Origin: Schoenoplectus triqueter
Lineage: Eukaryota; Streptophyta; Magnoliopsida; Poales; Cyperaceae
DNA: 50,380 nucleotides
Direction of reading: 5' to 3'
NCBI GenBank assembly: GCA_964058805.1
Contig: CAXKVV010000859.1
Location: 1-50,380 of the forward strand
Part shown: one piece after another, positions 20,894-33,038 of the stretch
Numbering within the stretch: the stretch's first letter is position 1
How the letters are laid out: every line of letters begins with the position of its first letter
Notes under the pieces: model-generated
What the model saw: the letters and a program-made list of their open reading frames with translations, nothing else
Told to the model about the DNA's origin: nothing
Database searches by the model: none
Position numbers and translations under genes: made by a program

Positions 20894-20912
20894 GGTCCCA
20901 CCGGGCGTGCTA
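20894..20912 (-). other. Probable primer-binding site of element B
   Basis: Just inside the 5' LTR the plus strand reads GGTCCCACCGGGCGTGCTA, which resembles the 3' end of a tRNA (...GCGTGCCA) with one change. Its complement on the sense strand would be the PBS. From memory, Ogre elements are reported to use a tRNA-Arg primer; I have not checked the match. Confidence 0.5.
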
Positions 20913-22899
20913 GATCCTGTGCGACCCTTTTTCGCGCGCTCCGCACCGCCGCTGGGCGATGGGATGCGGAAGAAGGGCACGGAGATCCCTCCCAAGCGTG
21001 CATCTGTTTAATGTCGGTTGATTCTACCGTTTAGACCAATTTAAATGCACATTTAGGGGGTTTTTAGTGATTGTGAGTTCTTGTAGATTCCGGTGGGCGC
21101 AAGCCCCCACCGTTAATTACCCTGGGCTGTTAACCTCGAGGCACCTCTGGATCTTTAAAAGGGAGAAGCAAATAGTATAGTTAAATGATGGTCAAGTGGT
21201 CGTCTAGATTCACTCAAAGGTTGATCCTGTGAAAGACGAACCTACTACAGATCGGTTCAGTCCTTACCGCCTCGAGAGATAACCTTACTGCAGATCAGAT
21301 TAATCTCTTCGGGGGGTTCGAGGTGAGTCTACTACAGAACGACTCAACCTCAGTTGATCTAGAAGATAAACCTACTTCAGAACGATTCAAAAGTTGATTC
21401 CATGAAAGACGAACCTACTACAGATCGGTTCAGTCCTTACCGCCTCGAGAGATAACCTTACTACAGATCAGATTAATCTCTTCAGAGGGGTTTGAGGTGA
21501 GTCTACTACAAAACGACTCATCCTCAATTGATCTAGAAGATAAACCTACTTCAGGACGGTTCAATCTTAACTAGTCAACAACCAATCACACAAAATACAA
21601 CTCGAAGCACTAAGCCGGTTGATCTTGAGGTTGGTGAATCAGGAGAAGGGTGGATTTGGCCCACGTGTTTCTTCTCACTGATCTTCTAGATCATGAATTC
21701 CAAGCACTAAGCCGATTCATAAACCTAGGAACACAACTGCACACAAAGTCAAACCTGAAGCACTAAGCCAGCTTGACATTGAGGTGTGTGTTAGTGAAGA
21801 AATCTACTACAGAACGGTTCACATTCACTGTTTTGTGAATGAATCTACTACAGAACGATTCAATCTCACAATCTCGGGAGATGAACCAGAAGACAAACTT
21901 ATCGACGGATGAGTTCAGTCTTACTAGCTCAATTAGTCATGAATTACTTGTTCATGACACCGAGTTATTAAGATGTCACTTCCTTCGGACATCGTAATGG
22001 TCTTATCTCTTGGAGTCGACATATCTCTTCATGTTGATGTCGTAGCCTTGGTTATTCTTCAACGAGCGTCAAGATGTTCTTGTCCCGACTAATTGTTCTA
22101 AATATTGCATTACTTGTGCAAAATCACTGTGTTGCTTTACATCCCTTTGTGTGAGCATATTTGTTCACCTCTAAAATGTAAAAAGATTATTACATTTTTA
22201 TTGACTTTATTATTAAGATAATGCCTTTCATTATTATCTCTATTACAAAGGTGAATTTATCTTTAATTTTTAAACTATATTTATTTCTGTAGAAGATTAC
22301 TTACAAAAATAATAGGAAATAAGTTGGCTATTATTTATGATTTTATTTGAATTTTTAGGATTTTTATAATAGCCAAAATAGCAAGTCAAAGCTTGGTCAA
22401 ATAGGGAAAAGCAAACAATGTCATTCTGCTTTTAAATTGTTTCAGTACTGTAAAATTCTTAAAATTGAAATATTTTTATATAGAAAAATACTATGAAAAA
22501 CAAAGAATTTTTAGAAATAAATTTGAGTCAATTTGAAGTTTGGGAACATTTCCAAATGATTTATTTACTCTTTATTTTTAATTTTCTGTTATTAATTGAC
22601 TATTGGGCTTAATGGACTGGGCTGAGATTTAATTCTTTTTATTTTACTGCGAATTGGGCCCAGTTTTATTTTCTTTTATTCTTTTAGCTGATGGGCTAGC
22701 CCTTAGCTTCTTTTATTAAATTGATTGGGCTGTTCATTATTCCTTTCTTGATTATCAGTTGTTAGATCTCTTCAAGATTAGTGCTGAGGGGAAGAAAGGG
22801 CCAGATGCGTTCTTCAACCTTTCTTTCAAACTTAATCTTCCATATGTCATCAGATCGTCTCAGGATTAGTGCAAGTGTGCCGAGATTCATGTTTTCACT

Positions 22900-23235
22900 T
22901 TAACAGTCGCGCCAGATGATCTCTTCGACTCCTTTCTTCACCGCGCTTTGAGATCTGCGCAAAAGGGTGTCGCCGGTGATCGGAGATGCCGATGGCAGAT
23001 CAGACAATGAGGTTAGCATCGCCTTGGTACCCACATACTCATGACAGTTCCATATTGTAAATCCGTATGGTGAAGACATGGCGTCACCTGTACCGTTTCT
23101 GTGCTTCGGTACCAATCTGGTACCGACCGTGCTTTCGTCAGTGAATTGGTGAATTGAATCCGCGTTGGTACTAAATTCCAGTCTTGTGATGCTATCTCTA
23201 CTTATTAACTTCACCAATTCGTTGCTTCTTATCAT
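22900..23235 (-). other. LTR-internal ORF, 111 codons (5' LTR copy)
   Basis: The same frame as 9587-9904, extended at the N-terminus by six residues (MIRSNE) because of a local difference. It is open in both LTRs, with no known domain. If it is translated, this copy sits in the leader of the genomic RNA upstream of gag. Confidence 0.3.
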
Positions 23236-23310
23236 AATTCTTGAAATTTTGCTGCGGCGAGCTTTGACAAATGCCGATCAATTCAATCATTTTCCTTTGC
23301 ACCTGCATTC

Positions 23311-23378
23311 ATCTCGGCCTAAAGGCTCGCCAAACTTTCAGTTCATCTCGGCCTAAAGGCTCGCCAAACTTTCAGTTT
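23311..23378. repeat. 34-bp tandem duplication specific to the 5' LTR of B
   Basis: The block starting ATCTCGGCCTAAAGGCTC and ending ACTTTCAGTTC occurs twice in a row here and once at 9998-10,031 in the 3' LTR. It covers the left half of the first family III module, so it arose after insertion, probably by slippage at the hairpin. Confidence 0.85.
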
Positions 23379-24203
23379 GGGCCAGTGGCTCATGAGATAT
23401 GCCAACACTCCTCTGTACCATCTTCTACTTAATGTTCAAACAGTTCAGTTTGAAAATATCGATAAAATCAGTAAAGGAGAAACTATGATGAAATCAAGCA
23501 TTGATTTACGCTCTTAATCCTGACAGTTCTTATTGATCAACCTTGCATTTACCTCGGCCTAAAGGCTCGCCAAGAAAACTTGGGCCAGTGGCTCACGAGG
23601 CATGCTAAGGGCCATCCTATGCTAATGCTTTGTGTAATTCCCGATCGACACAATGCAAATCAAGAAATCAGTAAAATAGTGAAATTTGTGATATCAAGAT
23701 GCTATCTCAAATCCTGTAACATTCCTTGATGGATTTTATAACAGAAAGTAAATCTAATTGCTGTAATTTGTAAAGGAATATTTGTGTGAATGCTTGAACT
23801 CAAAAGAAACAAGAAAATGAATAACAAGGTGATCGGTTCAGGCCTAAAGTCTCACCAAACTTCTTGTTTGGGCCAGTGGCTCACTGAACAGGATCATTAG
23901 GTGTCAGATTGATAAAAAGAAAAAAAGGAAAGAAAGAAATTCAAACTCCAGCAATAAGGAAAATGAAAACAATTCTCGTTATTCTACTGATCTTTAGTGC
24001 ATATACACAAACCTCTCTTGAAATACAGTTAAGCACCTTCCATTCATAAGAACTAAATTGTCTTTGATGGTATCAGATCTGCCTAACCTTAGCTACAGCA
24101 AGAATCTAATCTCTCTTTTGCTGGTAATTGCCACAATATTTTTTTTACTGGTTCTTGCTCTCTGGAGGGGGGGGTATGTCATTTATCTCAATCTGGTCCT
24201 AGG

Positions 24204-24418
24204 CTTATATAGAGCTTAACTGAAGCCTAATTGTGCTTTCTCTCGCATAATTTGTGCTTTTCTTATCCCACGGATCGATGACATGGCATAACATCCAACC
24301 TTTCATTCAATAATTCAATGGCGTAGATCAATCCAATTTGTGTTTTCTGTGAGTAGGCTTTATGGTTTGGATCGATGACATGGCGCCGTGGTCGTTACTC
24401 AATTCTTTCCTATAAAAA
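24204..24418. promoter_or_regulatory. Candidate bidirectional promoter in the 5' LTR of B
   Basis: The sense TATATAAG (24,211-24,204, minus) and antisense TATAAAAA (24,411-24,418, plus) are preserved with the two GGATCGATGACATGGC copies between them, as in the 3' LTR. In this copy the sense direction leads through about 3.3 kb of R-U5 into gag. Confidence 0.5.
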
Positions 24419-25757
24419 CCGAATGAACTCAGCCCCCTTTTACTGCCTTCGGCTTTGTACACCAATTCCACCATGAAATTCATTCAAAGGAGAATTAATT
24501 AATGCCAGTAACTGTCTCAACCGAATCGTGGGACCCACATAATGCTTTCCCAACCGCCAATTTGCCTCATCTCCATCTTAACCGACCAATTCCATTTCTT
24601 ATCTGATTTCCTTCTTCTCTGATGCGAGTGTTGTACAGTACTTCATTTTCAAAATTAATTGTTTCAATAGATTCTCCTCGGTTAGAGCTTTCCAACGGTA
24701 TATTATTTGTAATTTTTCGTTACCGTTTGACCCATTTTCCATTTTCGACTTATTTTTCTGCTCAAAATCGGGTCAGCAGAGAAGAATCGCAGCAGCAGGA
24801 GGAAGAGAGGGGTTTTCTGTCTCGTGGGGCCCAGTGGAAGTGACAAAAACGAAGGGGAAAGAGTAGTGCAGCTCGGTGGACTTGGCGCACGGATTCAGGT
24901 CCCACCCGTCATGTTTAATGAGAGACATAATTGGTGCACCGGGTTCACGTAATATTTTTCTCCTTCAAACTCTTTTCTCCAGCGCCAAAATTGGTCTCCA
25001 TTGTTTGCTGTCCCCAGTTTGCACCCAGTGAAGTGTTATCCCCAAGTTGCACCCTTAAAAGCCTCTTGATTAAATCTCAGCCTTTGGATTAATCTGATTT
25101 TCTTTCTCCAATTTATTTTAATAGATCCCTTTATCCAAAAATCATGAAATTTTCACCAAAAATCCCTAAATTCATGATGATCATCTCTGTATTTTTTAAT
25201 TCCCATTTTACCCCTGTATCCTTGTATTAAAAATTTCTTTGCTCAGAAAACCCTATTTTCTTCTCAATTAATCCCAATTTCTCAGTTGTAGCTCAGTGTA
25301 TCTGTCAAATAAACTCTCCTTGTAGAAACTTCACCCCAATTAACACCAATACTGATGTTCATTAGGGTTTGATCTGATCAAATGCTGACTACTTATCAGC
25401 AATTAATACAAATCTAGACTTGATCAGATGGTTGCTCCCAGCTTTGGCACCTGATCAGTCTTGTGAAATTGACTTTCAATCCCTTAACATGAGGGTGATT
25501 TGGTCAAAGAACTGACTACCTATCATCAATTGACACAAATCAAAACATGGTTAGGTGGTTGCTCACAGCTTTGGCACCAGGTTAGCCTTGAAAGCAAAAT
25601 CATATTGAGATTTCTTATGATTGGTTGTATCAAAATACTGGCTTGGCGTTGACACTATTCCATATAGTATAGGAATTGTATTGGTTCAGTTCGTAGGGTT
25701 TGATCTTGGCCTCTTTTTTTTCTTGTATTTCTTCCTTCGACCTTTCAAGGGTAAACA

Positions 25758-25762
25758 ACCGT
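25758..25762. repeat. Right target-site duplication of element B
   Basis: ACCGT follows the CA end of the right LTR directly; its partner is GCCGT at 7600-7604. On the minus strand the codons here read W-D-G of element A's RT. Confidence 0.75.
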
Positions 25763-26870
25763 CCCATTTGAATGGGATGTTCTTCTTAGTTAACCGGGTG
25801 AAAGGCTGGATTTTATCCGATAGATTGGCTATGAATCGTCTGATATATGCCAACTGTCCTTGTAAGGATCACAATTGTTTTAAATTCTTTGGCGGGGGTA
25901 GTTCCATGATCACTTTGATTTTGCCCAGATCTATTTTAATTCCCTTATGGCGTACCACAAACCCCAGAAATTTGCCAGACGATACCATGAATGCGCATTT
26001 TAACGGGTTCAACTTGAGCGCATATTCTCTTAGACGGTTGAAGACTACCTCAAGGTACTGGAAGTGTTCTTCATATGACATGGATTTGATGACTAGGTCG
26101 TCCACATAGCACTCTATTATCTTATGGATCAGGTCGTCAAATATTTTCATCATCGCCCGTTGGTAAGTGGCACCCGCATTTTTAAGCCCAAACGACATGA
26201 CTTTGTAGCAGTAGATACCAATCGACGTGCGGAAGGCTGTGTGCTTTTCATCTTATGGCGCCATTTTGATTTGATTGTAGCCCGCATAACCGTCCATGAA
26301 GGAGAAGACTTCATAGGAGGATGTATGATCAATTATGATTTCAGTTACTGGGAGCGGGAAATCGTCCTTGGGACACGTCTTATTTAGGTCCCGAAAATCC
26401 ACATAAATACGGATCTGCCCATTTTTCTTTTTAACTGGGACAATGCTAGCCACCCATTCTGGTGTTTCCTCTTCTCATATGAAGCCCGCATCGATGAGTT
26501 TCTTTGTTTCCTCCACGACCTTTTCTTCAAGTTCTATTCTCATTCGCCTCGACGCTTGCTTGTTTGGCTTGAAAGTGGGGTTAATCTTCAGATAGTGAAC
26601 CGCCACATTGGGGTTTAGTCCTGGCATTTCTTTATAACTCCAGACAAAGCAGTCCTTGTATCCTTTAAGAAAGGTCTTCAACTTGTCAGCCACCTCTTCT
26701 GACAATGATGCGCTTATGAAAGTTGGTCGCGGGTCTTCTTCTGTCCCCAGGTTGACCTCAGTCAACTCATCGACCGTATTAGGCTCCTTTTCTAGCTGCT
26801 TCAAGGCATTTTTTAAGATTAGGGTGTTGTCTTCTTCTGGCTTATCCTCTAGTACCTTGACAGCAGTCAT
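25758..26870 (-). pseudogene. Reverse transcriptase of element A (right of insertion B)
   Basis: The blocks are 26,870-26,475 (start of RT; PGLNPNVAVHYLKINP), 26,453-26,253 (VDFRDLNKTCPKDDFPLP, FMDGYAGYNQIKMAP) and 26,198-25,869 (SFGLKNAGATYQRAM, then YVDDLVIKS, the catalytic motif). They are separated by stops or frameshifts. The frame then runs to PFKWDG at the B junction and continues at 7604. It matches the RT half kept in element B. The enzyme would copy genomic RNA into cDNA; this copy is dead. Confidence 0.88.
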
Positions 26871-28435
26871 GCAATAGCTTTCTCTTGTTCGGTATAAGTG
26901 GCGCTCGTTGAGGGACCCCTCAAAACATATTGTGTCGTCACAGTTATAACCCAGCCCTCGGGTATATTTTACCTTACCATCTAGACCTAAGACTTTGTTT
27001 TGGATACCGCTTCAAAGATCGTCAAAGCGCTTGGCCTCTGCCTTGGACATATCTCTCAGACATTTTGCCCTTTCGGCTAATTCATACAGCTTCCTTTCAA
27101 AGGGATGAGATACAGTGTTACTGCTTGTTGTATTTCCTGACTCTTGTTCTATCACCCACTTTTTCCAAGTGTCGTGATCAAGATTCTTCAGAGACTGGGC
27201 CGAGTCACTCTGATAGAAAATTATAGTCTTGTGAATGATAGTTCTTCCTTTAATGTATTCTACCTTCGCCGGCACAACGAAGGTCTTCAGAGTCTGGATG
27301 TGGTTCACTTCCCTTGGCACAAGGTCTTTGAAATGTCTTTCTGGAACTATGGTGATTTCCAGTGTTGCCATCTCCTCCTCTATTTCAATGTTCATGACTG
27401 AGTTGGAGCGGTAGATTTTCTTAATTGATTTCCGCCTTGCAGCTTTGGGTTTGCTGGGTACAAGGGTATGCGAGATTGTGTAGGCGACCCCTTTGCCTTT
27501 GTTACTTGGGTTGTGCGGAGCCGGGTCCTACTGGAAGCTTTTCGGGAGCTAGATTGTCCCGTCCTTGCACCCTCTTTCTACAAGATCTTTGAATACCCAG
27601 CATTCTTCAATTGTGTGGCCCAACACACAATGATAGAGGCAGAATTCGCCTTCGCTCGTCTTGTCTATGTATGCGGGTCGCTTGCAGATGGGCAGTGTCA
27701 ATCCGCTTTTCAAGGCCTGCTCGAATATTTGAGCTGTTTTGCTCTTTAGAAAAGAATATGGCATGTTCTTCCTGGCCTTGAGGGTTGGCACAATGGTTGA
27801 CTGCTTGAATGTCGTCTCTTTTTTATCTGCCTCGTCGGTTATGATGATCACTTGTTTGCCGCTAACATGTGTTGCCTTTCTGGGGTCCCGGAATGGGGTT
27901 CGCTTGCCGCTTTCTTAAGCAGTCCAGAATTATAGATAGTGATTTGTAGGTTCTCGATCATTATCATGATCTCATTGTGTTGTACCTTGATATCATGCAT
28001 CATTTTCCATTGTTCAGACACATCTCTCCTATTATTTTCGATTTAGTATCTCATTTCATTGACTGCATTCCAGACGCAGGCTTCGAAGTTTTCTCGTCAT
28101 AAGCGCTCTTCGTTTACAAGTCTTGGCCTAACCGGGTTATCTCTTCCACTACCGGATCCTAGATTGATCATACACGATTCCTTGCTTTCATTATCTATTT
28201 CAGGCCCCTTATATGGTTTCTTGAGGATGTGGTAGATGATCTTCTCGTCGGATTCTTCTTCCGAGAGTTGACGATCATGACCAGTCTCTTCTTCGGAGGT
28301 GGTATTGCCTGAGTCGTCGGATGCTTCAGAGTTTTCTCCTGAAGTTGCCTCAATAATTTGGATTCGAGGTGTATTAGCGGGCTTAAAGTTGAAGATGACT
28401 TCTTCCTCAGAATCACTTGAGTTTATTTTATTTGG
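26871..28435 (-). pseudogene. Protease-to-RT linker of element A
   Basis: Broken blocks at 27,851-27,549 and 27,395-27,012 correspond to 15,058-16,430 of element B, including a zinc-knuckle-like stretch (CLYHCVLGHTIEECWVFKD, with the first conserved positions altered relative to B) and the MNIEIEEEMATLEITIVPER segment. Many stops and frameshifts are present. Function unknown. Confidence 0.7.
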
Positions 28436-29312
28436 TTATGTCTGGGCTTTGGATGTAGCCACCTGTTTAAAGTGAAAGACCACTTCTTCACCCGACTTTC
28501 TTCCGGGTCTCTGAGCTTGAGCGCCTCTGGGTTTGAAGTTGAATTTGACTTCTTCTTCTTCTTCGGATGAGGTGTCAAATTTGGGGCCTTTATTGAAAGG
28601 TTTCTGATCTGCTTTCCTTGTTGGTCGGCTCGGCGCCGTGGTAGGCTTTGGGCAAGAAGTACTGGGCGTCATTGAACTTAATCTCATGCACCCCGAATGG
28701 CTTGACATCTCCGTCAATTCTCCTTTGTTTGCCATTCTCAATGTATTTCAAACATTGGTGCAGAGTAGAGGGTATAACTTGGTTGCTGTGAAGCCACGTG
28801 CGACCCAGCAACGCCCGATATGAAGTTTCAGCGTCAATGACATAGAATTTAGTAGGCGTTTTCAAGCTTCCACATTGCAAGTTTAGAGTTAATGCTCCCA
28901 GAGCCTTTTGAGAGTTTTGATTGAAGCCATGAATGATCACCTTCTCATCGGACAGGTTCTTTACATCCAACGTGATGGTCTTCAAGATTTTGAGTGGCAT
29001 AATATTGATCGAGGACCCTGTGTCGACCAATATGCAGCTAATTTTCTGCCCACCGTAATTTCCGATAATGTACAACGGACGGTTGTGGTCGGCGGTGCCT
29101 ATCAGGAGGTCATCGTCTGTGAAGTTTATGTAGGCGGCCCGCTTGGCGATGAATAGGGCTTCCTACATATTTTTCTCGATGAAGTATGACTTATACTTCT
29201 CGGGATTTTGCAAGGCCTGGACTAGTACCTCCCTTAGGTCTTGTGACATCATCAATGCGTCAAATATGCTCAGTAGCGCTGGAATTTTATGCAGATGTGC
29301 CAACACATTGTA
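28436..29312 (-). pseudogene. Aspartic protease of element A
   Basis: The frame 29,075-28,590 contains the active-site motif DTGSSINIMP and ends in the region LLGRTWLHSNQVIPSTLHQ, which element B lost to a stop codon. The overlapping block 28,741-28,436 carries the acidic serine-rich segment (DTSSEEEEEVKFNFKP). A frame change lies near 28,600-28,640. The protease would process the Gag-Pol polyprotein. Confidence 0.8.
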
Positions 29313-29537
29313 TTATTCGCCTGTCGACCAGGTTCTTTTCGGGTTTTTGCCTGGGTCTTCAATCTCTTTGCTTTTATTTTGGGCTTTATCATTTCCCTTA
29401 TCAGAGTCTTTGGAGGCTTGTCTCTCGGGTATATAGGTCCCAGACCGGAGCACGGCTTTGCACTCTTTGCTTTTAGTCCCGGAGGTGCTCGCTTCTCCCT
29501 CATCATTTAGGAAGAACATCTCTTCTAGTGTTGGTAT
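29313..29537 (-). pseudogene. Gag-to-protease region of element A (left of insertion C)
   Basis: It reads LEEMFFLNDEGEASTSGTKS and continues to a stop after RTWSTGE; it is the equivalent of the TLEEMFFLNDEGEASTSGT region of element B near 17,770. The frame joins the sequence on the other side of C (DEDIP) when one copy of the GGTAT duplication is removed. Confidence 0.8.
29533..29537. repeat. Left target-site duplication of element C
   Basis: GGTAT directly before the LTR; an identical GGTAT stands at 39,292-39,296. Confidence 0.92.
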
Positions 29538-31628
29538 TGTTAGGATTCGGAATGCCCAAATCCCATTAATGCTCAAGCTGCGGAAAGACCGTAGAACAAA
29601 AATTTTACTTCTACTTAAGTTAGGGATTAAAGTATGTCGGATAATAACCGAGAGTTACAGACATTTAATCCTTTACAAAAGACGGTAAAATATTATTTTA
29701 CTTCTAACTTAAGCTTAGGGTTAAAGTGATGTGTCGGATGATTACCGAGAGATACACACCTCTTTAAACCTTTATTGATCTACTCCATGATTGATTTCTA
29801 AAATATTAATCTACTTAACAATTAAATAGATTAATATAAGATGTTATACCTCGCTTCCAAATTTTAATTGGAATGAAAATCGGCTTGTCTCGGAGCACCA
29901 AACGTCTGATGCCTCTGTAGGTTATCCACCAGGACTGACCAGAGAGCGGTTTATTTCTTTTGCCAGAAATACTGTAAACCGCGGTTTTTCGCAAAAACAC
30001 TATTCACCCGAGAAAAAGACGAAATAGTACTATTCACGACTCGCAGTAATTCTGTTTCACAAATGTGCAGAAATACCGCAACTTTCGTAAAAACACTATT
30101 CACCGATCCCGTGAATTCTGAAACAACCGTATACCGGGAGAGAGAAAGTAGAACTGATTTGGTGGAAGTTTCTCTCTCACCCTACCCCTCTATTTATAGA
30201 AAAAATGGAATTGACAAATTACCAAAATGCCCTCGTGAATAGTAAGGAGGTTTCAAAGTGAAAAGACCAAAATACCCTTAAAGTTCATCCAATTTACCAA
30301 AACGCCATTGGGCTTTTTGGCCAAATTACCGAAATACCCTTGGGCTTTTGGACAAATTACCAAAATACCCTTGGAGGTCATCATGGGTCTTTTTGGGCTT
30401 TTCGGATTTTGGGCTTTTCTGATTTTGGGCTTTTAATTATTAATTAAGACTTTAATTATAAATGGGCTTTGGCCCATAATTCAAATCCATAATTAATATT
30501 TTAAAATCCAAATCAAATATATATAATTGTCATCTACAATTATATTTTTTCTCGGTTGTTGTTTCGGCGAATTTATACGACGTGTCCAACACGTTATAAA
30601 TTCAATCTGATTTTTGCTTTTTGTCATCTCTATGACAAATATAATTATATCATATATAATTAATTATAACCATCTTATTATTAATTATAAACAATTCATA
30701 ATTAATCAATAAGATTCTCCGATTAACTCCTATACGGTGTGACCCGACAGGATCCGTGTTATGTTGGTAAATAGAGTTAAAACCGTTTTAACTTCTATAA
30801 TCATAGGAGGCATCTGGCAGAATGCACTATGACCATCCAATTACACAGATGATGATGTACTGTACAATATCATGATCCAGTAAACTATTTACTTGTGTTT
30901 AATTCTTTTGTCTCATAGCTATCAGATCAGTTTCAAGGTAGGTATGTGTCATCCTTGCAAACTTAATCTTTTCTTGATCCTGAGTAAATTATCAAATATA
31001 ATTACTCTTGTACTTATACTGCTAGCAGATAATCTTACTCTATCAAGGGGCCCAGTGATGCTATAACTCATATAGAAATATGAGGGACAATAGTACTTTT
31101 GGCAAACCATCTCTTCCTCCGCATAAGTTATGTATACCGAAGAGCTACCTTTATAGCCACCTTTTACGGATAACGTTTGGTAGAAATCACACACATACAT
31201 ATGTTATGTAGGAAAAATGAATACCTCATACTTTAGAATTTAATACTGAACGAAAACATTAATGACACGAACACAATTCCATTTAATGTTTCATTCGGGG
31301 TCTATCAAATACGATGTTCCTAGAACATCTATTTATGTGATTAAAATGACAACTCTTTGTCTATGGTCTGTAAAACTTGACCATCATTTAATCCACATAC
31401 TAACCTGATAACGGTTAATTAGTGTTCCTGCTAATTACCTTGGTTAGTGACTTTTAAGAGTATATTCTATATTATGAAGTTTCACAATTCCAGTCATGAA
31501 CTCGGAATGATTCATAAATTCAATAATACTCAAGGAAACAAAATATCGTTTAAATATCCAATTCATGAACAAAGCTTTATATAACAAATTTATCGTATTA
31601 TTGACTTCAAGATTATTACAAACTAACA
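29538..31628 (-). repeat. 3' LTR of element C (2091 bp)
   Basis: Starts TGTTAGGATTCGG and ends TACAAACTAACA (plus-strand reading). It has the same length as the right copy. The differences seen are A/G at the fifth base and T/C at about 30,499. The small ORFs inside it recur in both copies only because the LTRs are duplicates. Confidence 0.95.
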
Positions 31629-31642
31629 ATCTCCCACTTAAG
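31629..31642 (-). other. Polypurine tract of element C
   Basis: The sense strand reads TTAAGTGGGAGAT directly before the 3' LTR, the usual position of the plus-strand primer in copia elements. Confidence 0.7.
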
Positions 31643-32198
31643 CTTGGAGTCAATCATATTGAGCCATGCCTTATACAAATCTCTTTATTCTATAAATCTC
31701 TCAGATTTAAAGGAAAATCTCACAGCCAATCTCCTATGTGTCTCAAACCCATAGAAGATATGTGCAACTAGTGCTTGGCCTGAGGTAGAGATCTTACAAG
31801 TGGATCAGCTGTGTTGCCGACGGTGTCAATTTTACAAATCTTTACGTCGCCTCTATTTATGATTTTTCATATGAGGTGATAACGTCTGTGTAATCACTTA
31901 CCACGAGCTCCGAGTCAGCACCGTAGATGAGAAACATATCCTTAGTTCTTCTTAAGTACTTAAAGATATTCTTTGCAGCATTCCAGTGCTCCTAGCATGG
32001 ATTAGCCTGATATCTACTCGTCACACTCCAAGCGTACGAGACATCAGGGCGAGTGCACAACATGGCGTACATGATAGAGCCAATAGCCGAAGCATATGGT
32101 ACTCTACTCATTATGTTTTGCTCATCAGTTGTCAAAGGACACTGAGTCTTGCTAAGCTGTGCACCATGATTCATTGGCAGAAATCTTTTCTTAGAATT
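31643..32198 (-). pseudogene. RNase H remnant of element C, core deleted
   Basis: The frame at 32,174-31,992 (SRVPYASAIGSIMYAMLCTR, PDVSYAWSVTSRYQANPC) is the region after the copia RT. It continues EHWNAAKNIFKYLRRTKD and then ADSELVVSDYTD, where RNase H should begin. The next recognisable part is the very end of RNase H (IDTVGNTADPLVRSLPQAK in broken frame, about 31,760-31,850). The catalytic core in between is missing, and stops occur. Confidence 0.75.
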
Positions 32199-33032
32199 CT
32201 ACGTGCTGAACCGATTCAGCACTTTATCAATGTATGTACTTTGACTTAATCCAATAAGTCTCTTAGATCTATCTCTATAGATCTTTATGCCTAGTATATA
32301 GACAGTCTCGCCCAAATCTTTCATTGAGAACACTTTCTTTAATGAAGATTTGGCTGATTGCAATAGGGGAATATTATTTCCCATTAAGAGTATATCGTCC
32401 ACATAGAGGGTTAAAATAGCGATGACACTCCCACTAGTTTTCCTGTATACACAATGTTCTTCTTTGCATCTGACGAAGTCAAACTGTTTGACTTCTTCGT
32501 CAAATCAAAGATTCCAACTCCGTGATGCTTGCTTCAATCCATAATGGATCTGAGAAGCTTGCATAACTTCCCAGCATTCTTTGGATCCTCAAAACTTATG
32601 GGCTGTATCATATACACGTCCTCTTCTAAATTTCCATTTAGGAAGACGGTTTTGACATCCATTTGCCATATTTCATAATCATGAAATATGATAATTGCTA
32701 GGAGCATCCGAATTGACTTAAACATAGCTACGGACGAAAAAAGTTTCATCATAATCTACGTCGAGAATTTGCTTGAAACCTTTCGCTACTAGCCGTACTT
32801 TGTAAATAATCATATTATCATCCATGCCTGTTTTTCTTTTAAAAACCCACTTGTTAGCTATGGGTTTTACCCCAACAAGTGGTGCAACCAGGTTCCAAAC
32901 CTTGTTGTCATACATGGACTGTATTTCGGATCTCATGGCCTCCAGCCATTTATCAGAGTCGGGTCTATCCACTGCTTCCGCATAGGTCAGAGGATCTTCA
33001 GCATCAAATACTGAGACTTCATGCAGTCCCAT
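32199..33032 (-). pseudogene. Reverse transcriptase of element C (frameshifted)
   Basis: The copia RT order is present in pieces: EAMRSEIQSMYDNKVWNLV and ANKWVFKRKTGMDDN (33,032-32,718), then WQMDVKTVFLNGNLEEDVYM (32,752-32,534), QFDFVRCKEEHCVYRKTSGS and TLYVDDILLMGNN (about 32,480-32,375), and VYILGIKIYRDRSKRLIGLS (to 32,199). The catalytic YVDD is intact, but at least two frame changes and a stop interrupt the domain. It cannot make a full enzyme. Confidence 0.88.
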
Positions 33033-33038
33033 GTACCT

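Larger units (their letters stand above)
7605..25757 (-). mobile_element. Element B: 18.15-kb Tat/Ogre-type LTR retrotransposon nested in A, pol-deleted
   Basis: Two long direct repeats (7605-12406 and 20918-25757) begin TGTGCGACCC and end GGTAAACA, flank an 8511-bp interior, and sit in the pol gene of element A. The interior reads on the minus strand: PBS, gag-protease ORF (20,836-17,048), linker, first half of RT, then a jump straight to the last 14 residues of integrase. After this come the same 3' non-coding dimer region as in A and a remnant of the antisense gene. The two LTRs differ by roughly 1-2% by eye, so it inserted well after A. It lacks the RT YVDD, RNase H and integrase, so it would have needed enzymes from a related element. 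Confidence 0.92.
20918..25757 (-). repeat. 5' LTR of element B (4840 bp)
   Basis: It is the right copy of the LTR, adjacent to the PBS. It holds the same parts as the other copy: stem-loop family I from about 21,235 to 21,865, family II at about 21,600-21,780, family III at 23,311-23,890, the sense TATATAAG at 24,211-24,204, the antisense TATAAAAA at 24,411-24,418, the 16-mers at 24,272 and 24,369, and the U3 tandem pair at about 25,370-25,600. It differs from the 3' LTR by substitutions and by a 34-bp duplication near 23,311-23,378. One family II arm is broken here (GCTTGAC instead of GTTTGAC). Confidence 0.92.

Noticed and set aside
29815..31200. ORFs of 61 and 83 codons found twice (also 37,478-38,863)
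   Set aside because: Both lie in the LTRs of element C; their identity reflects LTR duplication and no domain is seen.
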